A DNA stretch of 27,844 nt from CAXDOZ01 sp963991145 (GTDB taxonomy: Bacteria; Bacteroidota; Bacteroidia; Chitinophagales; JABDMM01). Below are positions 25,029-27,844 of the stretch, piece by piece. The position numbers and the translations under genes were made by a program. The notes beneath the pieces were generated by a model that saw nothing but the letters and a program-made list of their open reading frames with translations, was not told the DNA's origin and made no database searches. Numbering within the stretch: the stretch's first letter is position 1; every line of letters starts with the position of its first letter. The stretch covers positions 1 to 27,844 of the forward strand of contig CAXDOZ010000021.1 in assembly GCA_963991145.1 (NCBI GenBank), in the 5' to 3' direction.

Positions 25029-25919
25029 CTAGGGCTTTTTGCGCACGAGATGAATAAGCATTAAGACTAATCCCGGTAGGCTGGAAAGCACGATCACAAT
25101 GAAATAGAGGAATGCTACCGACACTGCCAATGACTGGTCGAGTCCCATATTTTCTGCCAGGCACTCCGATACGATCTCTCTTATTCCCAAACCTCCAATA
25201 GTGATTGGAAGAACGGAGGTAACTGAGCTGGCCATAAAGACAGCCAGGTACTCCAATACTCGTTCTTTTATACCCAGACCTTCAATCAGGCACCAGGCTG
25301 AGAACAGATGAATGAGTTGTACAAAGCCAGAGATCAAAGCCACTTTAATAGCCGAGCTTTTGAATAGAGGAAAAATATTCCTTTGGATCATGATGTAGAT
25401 CGGAAGGCTGAAGAAGAGAGCCGGCCAAAACAAGAAGCTCAGGTAATGAGGTTGAAGACTAGGATTTGAAATGATCAGGATCAGGGCAGTCCAGGCTACA
25501 AGGGCTGCCATCCCACTTAATCTATCCAGGAAAACCACTGCAAGCGCATCTCTCTTTCTGCACTCAAGCCGCTCAGAAAACAGCAGTGCTTTTACACCGT
25601 CTCCACCCACTGAAGAAGGGAGAAACAGATTGAAGAATGAACCGATGAAAAAAGCAGATACATTGAAGCCCTGCTTTATCTCAAAATCCAGAGATCTAAA
25701 AAGAAACTTGATCCGGTAAGTCGAGATCCATTTAGCAAGTAGGAAGCTTAATAAAGACAAAACAAACCAAAGTGGATCGATCTGCCTTGTTGCCTTAAGC
25801 ATCTCAGCAAGGTCGATCTTCTTGCTTAGGTAGAAGATTGCGGCTAGCGTCAATACTAGCTTTAGAACGAATATCGCTAGTGATTTCGGACTGGTTTTAA
25901 AGTACTTTGAATCCTGCAT
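25029..25919 (-). CDS. Flippase-like membrane protein (lysylphosphatidylglycerol synthase TM-region family)
   Basis: 296 residues with about seven or eight hydrophobic segments. Family marks include FFIGSFFNLFLPSSVGGDGVKALLFSERL in the first third (the N-x-x-x-P-x-x-x-G-G-D pattern) and LPITIGGLGIREIVSECL in the last third. This is the UPF0104/LPG_synthase_TM family, related to the membrane half of MprF without its synthase domain. Such proteins are thought to move lipids or lipid-linked sugars across the inner membrane. The upstream glycosyltransferase ends two bases before this start, which supports a shared role in modifying an envelope glycan or lipid. It ends in TAG. Confidence 0.88.
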   Translation of the reverse strand: MQDSKYFKTSPKSLAIFVLKLVLTLAAIFYLSKKIDLAEMLKATRQIDPLWFVLSLLSFLLAKWISTYRIKFLFRSLDFEIKQGFNVSAFFIGSFFNLFLPSSVGGDGVKALLFSERLECRKRDALAVVFLDRLSGMAALVAWTALILIISNPSLQPHYLSFLFWPALFFSLPIYIMIQRNIFPLFKSSAIKVALISGFVQLIHLFSAWCLIEGLGIKERVLEYLAVFMASSVTSVLPITIGGLGIREIVSECLAENMGLDQSLAVSVAFLYFIVIVLSSLPGLVLMLIHLVRKKP

Positions 25920-25921
25920 GC

Positions 25922-27532
25922 TTATTGGGCAGCTTCAAAGGTAACCAAGTAGTACTTGAATTCTCTCCAGTTGAAGCCTTTATGGATCTGTACCTGATAC
26001 GCATCGAATTCGTGATCAAAACCGATGAAGTAGTCAGTGGTATTGGCTTCGTAAACAATGTCGAGAACCTGCTTACGCTCCCTTTCGATATAGAATGTCA
26101 TCGCCAGAGAGAACCAGCCTTCGTTCTTAAATTGCCAAAGATGAAGATCCTTATCCTTAGTGATCTCAGCAATCTCCAGCGCATTCTGTTTATTGACTTC
26201 GTGCATTCCTGTGGATGCACGGATTGGGATCACCCCGAGGTCGAAGAACAATCTCCCGCAGATCATAGAGAATATGAGAAACCAAACTCGGTACTGGCTA
26301 GATCTACCCTGAAGTAGAAGAATAATTCCAAAAACTCCTGCAAAGACAAGGCACAAGATAGTTGGGTCAAATTGCCATTCGATTATTGCTTCAGCCGGAA
26401 GAAAATTGTTGATCCATGGTCCGGATAGACAGGCAATGAAAGCTGCTCCAGGCAGGATCCAAATGGCAACATTTAAAGCTGAGTTAGCCCATTTTATTCT
26501 ATCCCAGAAATGCCAGAAAGCAAAGGCTGAAGGAATCAGCAGGAATGGATACAGCATATAAATGTATCGTGATCGGTTTCCGGGTGAGATCCAGTAAAGA
26601 GCAAGATTAGCTAATGCCATAAACAGACAGAACTTTAGAAATGGATCTCTCAAAACCTTTCTCCTGACCCTTGCGGGGATAAGGAATAAGAACATTAGAC
26701 TACCTGGGAGAAGATCTTTGAAGATGATCAGGGGAAACTTGACAAGATGAATGAAGAAGTCTCCGATCTTATGTCCTGCGGCTGTTCTATCGGCACTTTG
26801 ACTCCAGAGATCTCTAACAAATCCATCGAGGCTGTTGAACTGAGAGTAGGCGAAAAAGTATCCGCCCGTAAGGGCGAGGAATATGAAAATACCGAGAAAG
26901 TGCTGCCAGCTTATGAGCATCTTCCACTTGCGGTTCATAGCCAGATAAACCAGCGTGCTAATGCCTGCAAAGGCTATTGAGGGAAGTCCTTTTGTAAGAA
27001 AACCAATAGCGTGAAGGCCATACACCAGTCCAAACATCAGCGCGTAGCGCTTTGCTTTTCCAAGAGGATAGAGAAGCATAATCGCTGCAAAAGTGATAGC
27101 ACTGTAGAAGAGGTCTATCTCTCCAAACATTGAAAAATAGAAGTAGAGATCAATGGAGACCCACCATAGACAGGCGGCCAGGAGAGCAACTCCCTGACCC
27201 AGCCAGCGTCGGCTGAAAGTAAAGATCATTAGGCCGATCAACCAATGAGAGAAAGCACTGAAGAAACGCACAGCAAACTCAGATGCCCCTCCAAAGATTT
27301 TGTAACTGCCGATCAAAAGCCAGTTATAGACTGGAGGTTTTTTGTAGTAGTATTCACCTAACTCAGTTGGAACAAGGAGATTATCGTTATACATCATCTC
27401 CAGAGCGATAAGGGCTCTTCTTGGTTCTTCGTAATAGAGTGCTGGTTTGCCGAGATTAATGAACAGGCTGCAAAGGAGCATAATCTGCATGATCCAGATC
27501 CAATGAGAGGAGGGGAGGCGAAGCTTATTCAC
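25922..27532 (-). CDS. GT39/ArnT-like integral membrane glycosyltransferase
   Basis: 536 residues with about ten to twelve hydrophobic segments, then a soluble C-terminal part of about 110 residues. The first periplasmic loop has YYEEPRRALIALEM (acidic pair at residues 35-36, as in the D/E-E-x-R/Y motif of GT-C enzymes) and YKKPPVYNW (residues 63-71), matching the ArnT/dolichyl-phosphate-mannose transferase pattern. It probably transfers a sugar from a polyprenyl phosphate donor to lipid A, another glycolipid or a protein on the periplasmic side; donor and acceptor cannot be told. The start is GTG at 27532, with an in-frame TAA just upstream and GGAAG nearby; the next ATG would cut into the first membrane segment. 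It is the first gene of the minus-strand operon. Confidence 0.88.
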   Translation of the reverse strand: MNKLRLPSSHWIWIMQIMLLCSLFINLGKPALYYEEPRRALIALEMMYNDNLLVPTELGEYYYKKPPVYNWLLIGSYKIFGGASEFAVRFFSAFSHWLIGLMIFTFSRRWLGQGVALLAACLWWVSIDLYFYFSMFGEIDLFYSAITFAAIMLLYPLGKAKRYALMFGLVYGLHAIGFLTKGLPSIAFAGISTLVYLAMNRKWKMLISWQHFLGIFIFLALTGGYFFAYSQFNSLDGFVRDLWSQSADRTAAGHKIGDFFIHLVKFPLIIFKDLLPGSLMFLFLIPARVRRKVLRDPFLKFCLFMALANLALYWISPGNRSRYIYMLYPFLLIPSAFAFWHFWDRIKWANSALNVAIWILPGAAFIACLSGPWINNFLPAEAIIEWQFDPTILCLVFAGVFGIILLLQGRSSQYRVWFLIFSMICGRLFFDLGVIPIRASTGMHEVNKQNALEIAEITKDKDLHLWQFKNEGWFSLAMTFYIERERKQVLDIVYEANTTDYFIGFDHEFDAYQVQIHKGFNWREFKYYLVTFEAAQ

Positions 27533-27584
27533 GCTTCCAAGTTAGGCATTCTGCACATCTATGTATTCCAGCTGGGATTTTGAA

Positions 27585-27795
27585 ATGCCTTATTTTGGCG
27601 GCTTGTCTTTCTCAGATAGCTATATAAATTTCTTTAGAAGGTTTTTACCAAGACCATTTACCATTGCCCTTGGCCTAACATTCATCGTCTTTGTTATTGC
27701 CTTCTTTTTTACCGGGCCTCCGGCCGATAATAGATCCCAGTTCATCTCACTGATTGAGCTTTGGTACGATGGCCTGTGGATGAAGGGATATCTGG
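27585..27795 (+). CDS. AtoE-like short-chain fatty acid transporter, 3' truncated by adapter sequence
   Basis: Only the first 70 or so residues are genomic. The segment NFFRRFLPRPFTIALGLTFIVFVIAFFFTG followed by LIELWYDGLWMKGYLAV matches the N-terminal start of the AtoE/TIGR00366 family: a basic amphipathic stretch, the first membrane helix, then the conserved LW..G.W. The start at 27585 has GGGA about nine bases upstream and gives an N terminus of usual length; an ATG at 27561 in the same frame would add eight residues. It is divergent from the GT39 gene with only about 50 bp between. The frame continues into 27796-27844, but those codons are Nextera adapter and give the artificial peptide SYTHLRAHETG. 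Confidence 0.7.
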
Positions 27796-27844
27796 CTGTC
27801 TCTTATACACATCTCCGAGCCCACGAGACAGGCAGAAATCGCGT
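27796..27844 (+). other. Illumina Nextera adapter and index (sequencing artefact, not genome)
   Basis: 27796-27814 is CTGTCTCTTATACACATCT, the Tn5 mosaic-end adapter. It is followed by CCGAGCCCACGAGAC (27815-27829), the Nextera i7-side sequence, then AGGCAGAA (27830-27837), which is the N703 index, then ATCGCGT, one base different from the expected ATCTCGT of the flow-cell oligo. The order and spacing are exactly those of read-through on a short insert. Confidence 0.98.

Noticed and set aside
25907..26317. Plus-strand open frame of 136 codons opposite the end of the GT39 gene
   Set aside because: It lies antisense within a well supported gene, has no recognisable motif and looks like a shadow of GT39 codon use. 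The other short frames inside the giant genes were rejected for the same reason.
27796..27844. C-terminal continuation of the AtoE-like transporter
   Set aside because: The bases are Nextera adapter and index; the encoded YTHLRAHETG is a known type of adapter artefact.

Overview
The window comes from a member of the Bacteroidota. The evidence is a cluster of type IX secretion system (T9SS) proteins: a subtilisin-like protease ending in a type A sorting domain, a 3.7 kaa adhesin ending in a gliding-motility-associated (CHU_C, type B) domain, and a PorP/SprF-like outer-membrane protein. Weak Shine-Dalgarno sequences and repeat-rich extracellular modules (HYR, PKD, CARDB, Ig-like) fit this phylum. 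The genus cannot be named from the sequence. No rRNA, tRNA, CRISPR array, insertion sequence or phage gene was seen, and no stretch longer than about 300 bases lacks a gene.

Layout. 2-1321 (+): 3' part of the P5C dehydrogenase gene pruA, then an intrinsic terminator. 1488-9641 (+): a secreted S8 peptidase of about 2717 codons, split by an in-frame TAG at 2631-2633 that separates catalytic Asp/His from Ser. A terminator follows. 9845-21034 (+): a giant secreted adhesin with 13 HYR and 14 Ig-like repeats. Three bases later, 21038-22540 (+): a PorP/SprF beta-barrel fused to an OmpA-like domain, almost certainly co-transcribed. A bidirectional terminator at 22546-22572 separates this from a tightly packed six-gene minus-strand operon (27532 down to 22555): GT39-type glycosyltransferase, flippase-like membrane protein, MmcQ/YjbR protein, small membrane protein, FAD oxidoreductase and RluA-family pseudouridine synthase. 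At the right edge a plus-strand AtoE-like short-chain fatty acid transporter gene starts. It is cut at 27795, because the last 49 bases are Illumina Nextera adapter plus index, not genome.

Most notable are the internal repeats of the adhesin. Its HYR array is one single domain plus three copies of a four-domain block of exactly 981 bp (246+246+246+243), with position-specific sequence features kept in all three copies. Its Ig-like array alternates two subtypes (A, 249-255 bp; B, always 237 bp) for five dimers and then changes to uniform 246-bp units. Both arrays therefore grew by duplication of multi-domain blocks. The sorting domains imply that the peptidase and adhesin cross the outer membrane through the T9SS. 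The PorP/SprF-OmpA protein is the likely partner that anchors or helps display the adhesin, by analogy with SprB/SprF in gliding flavobacteria.
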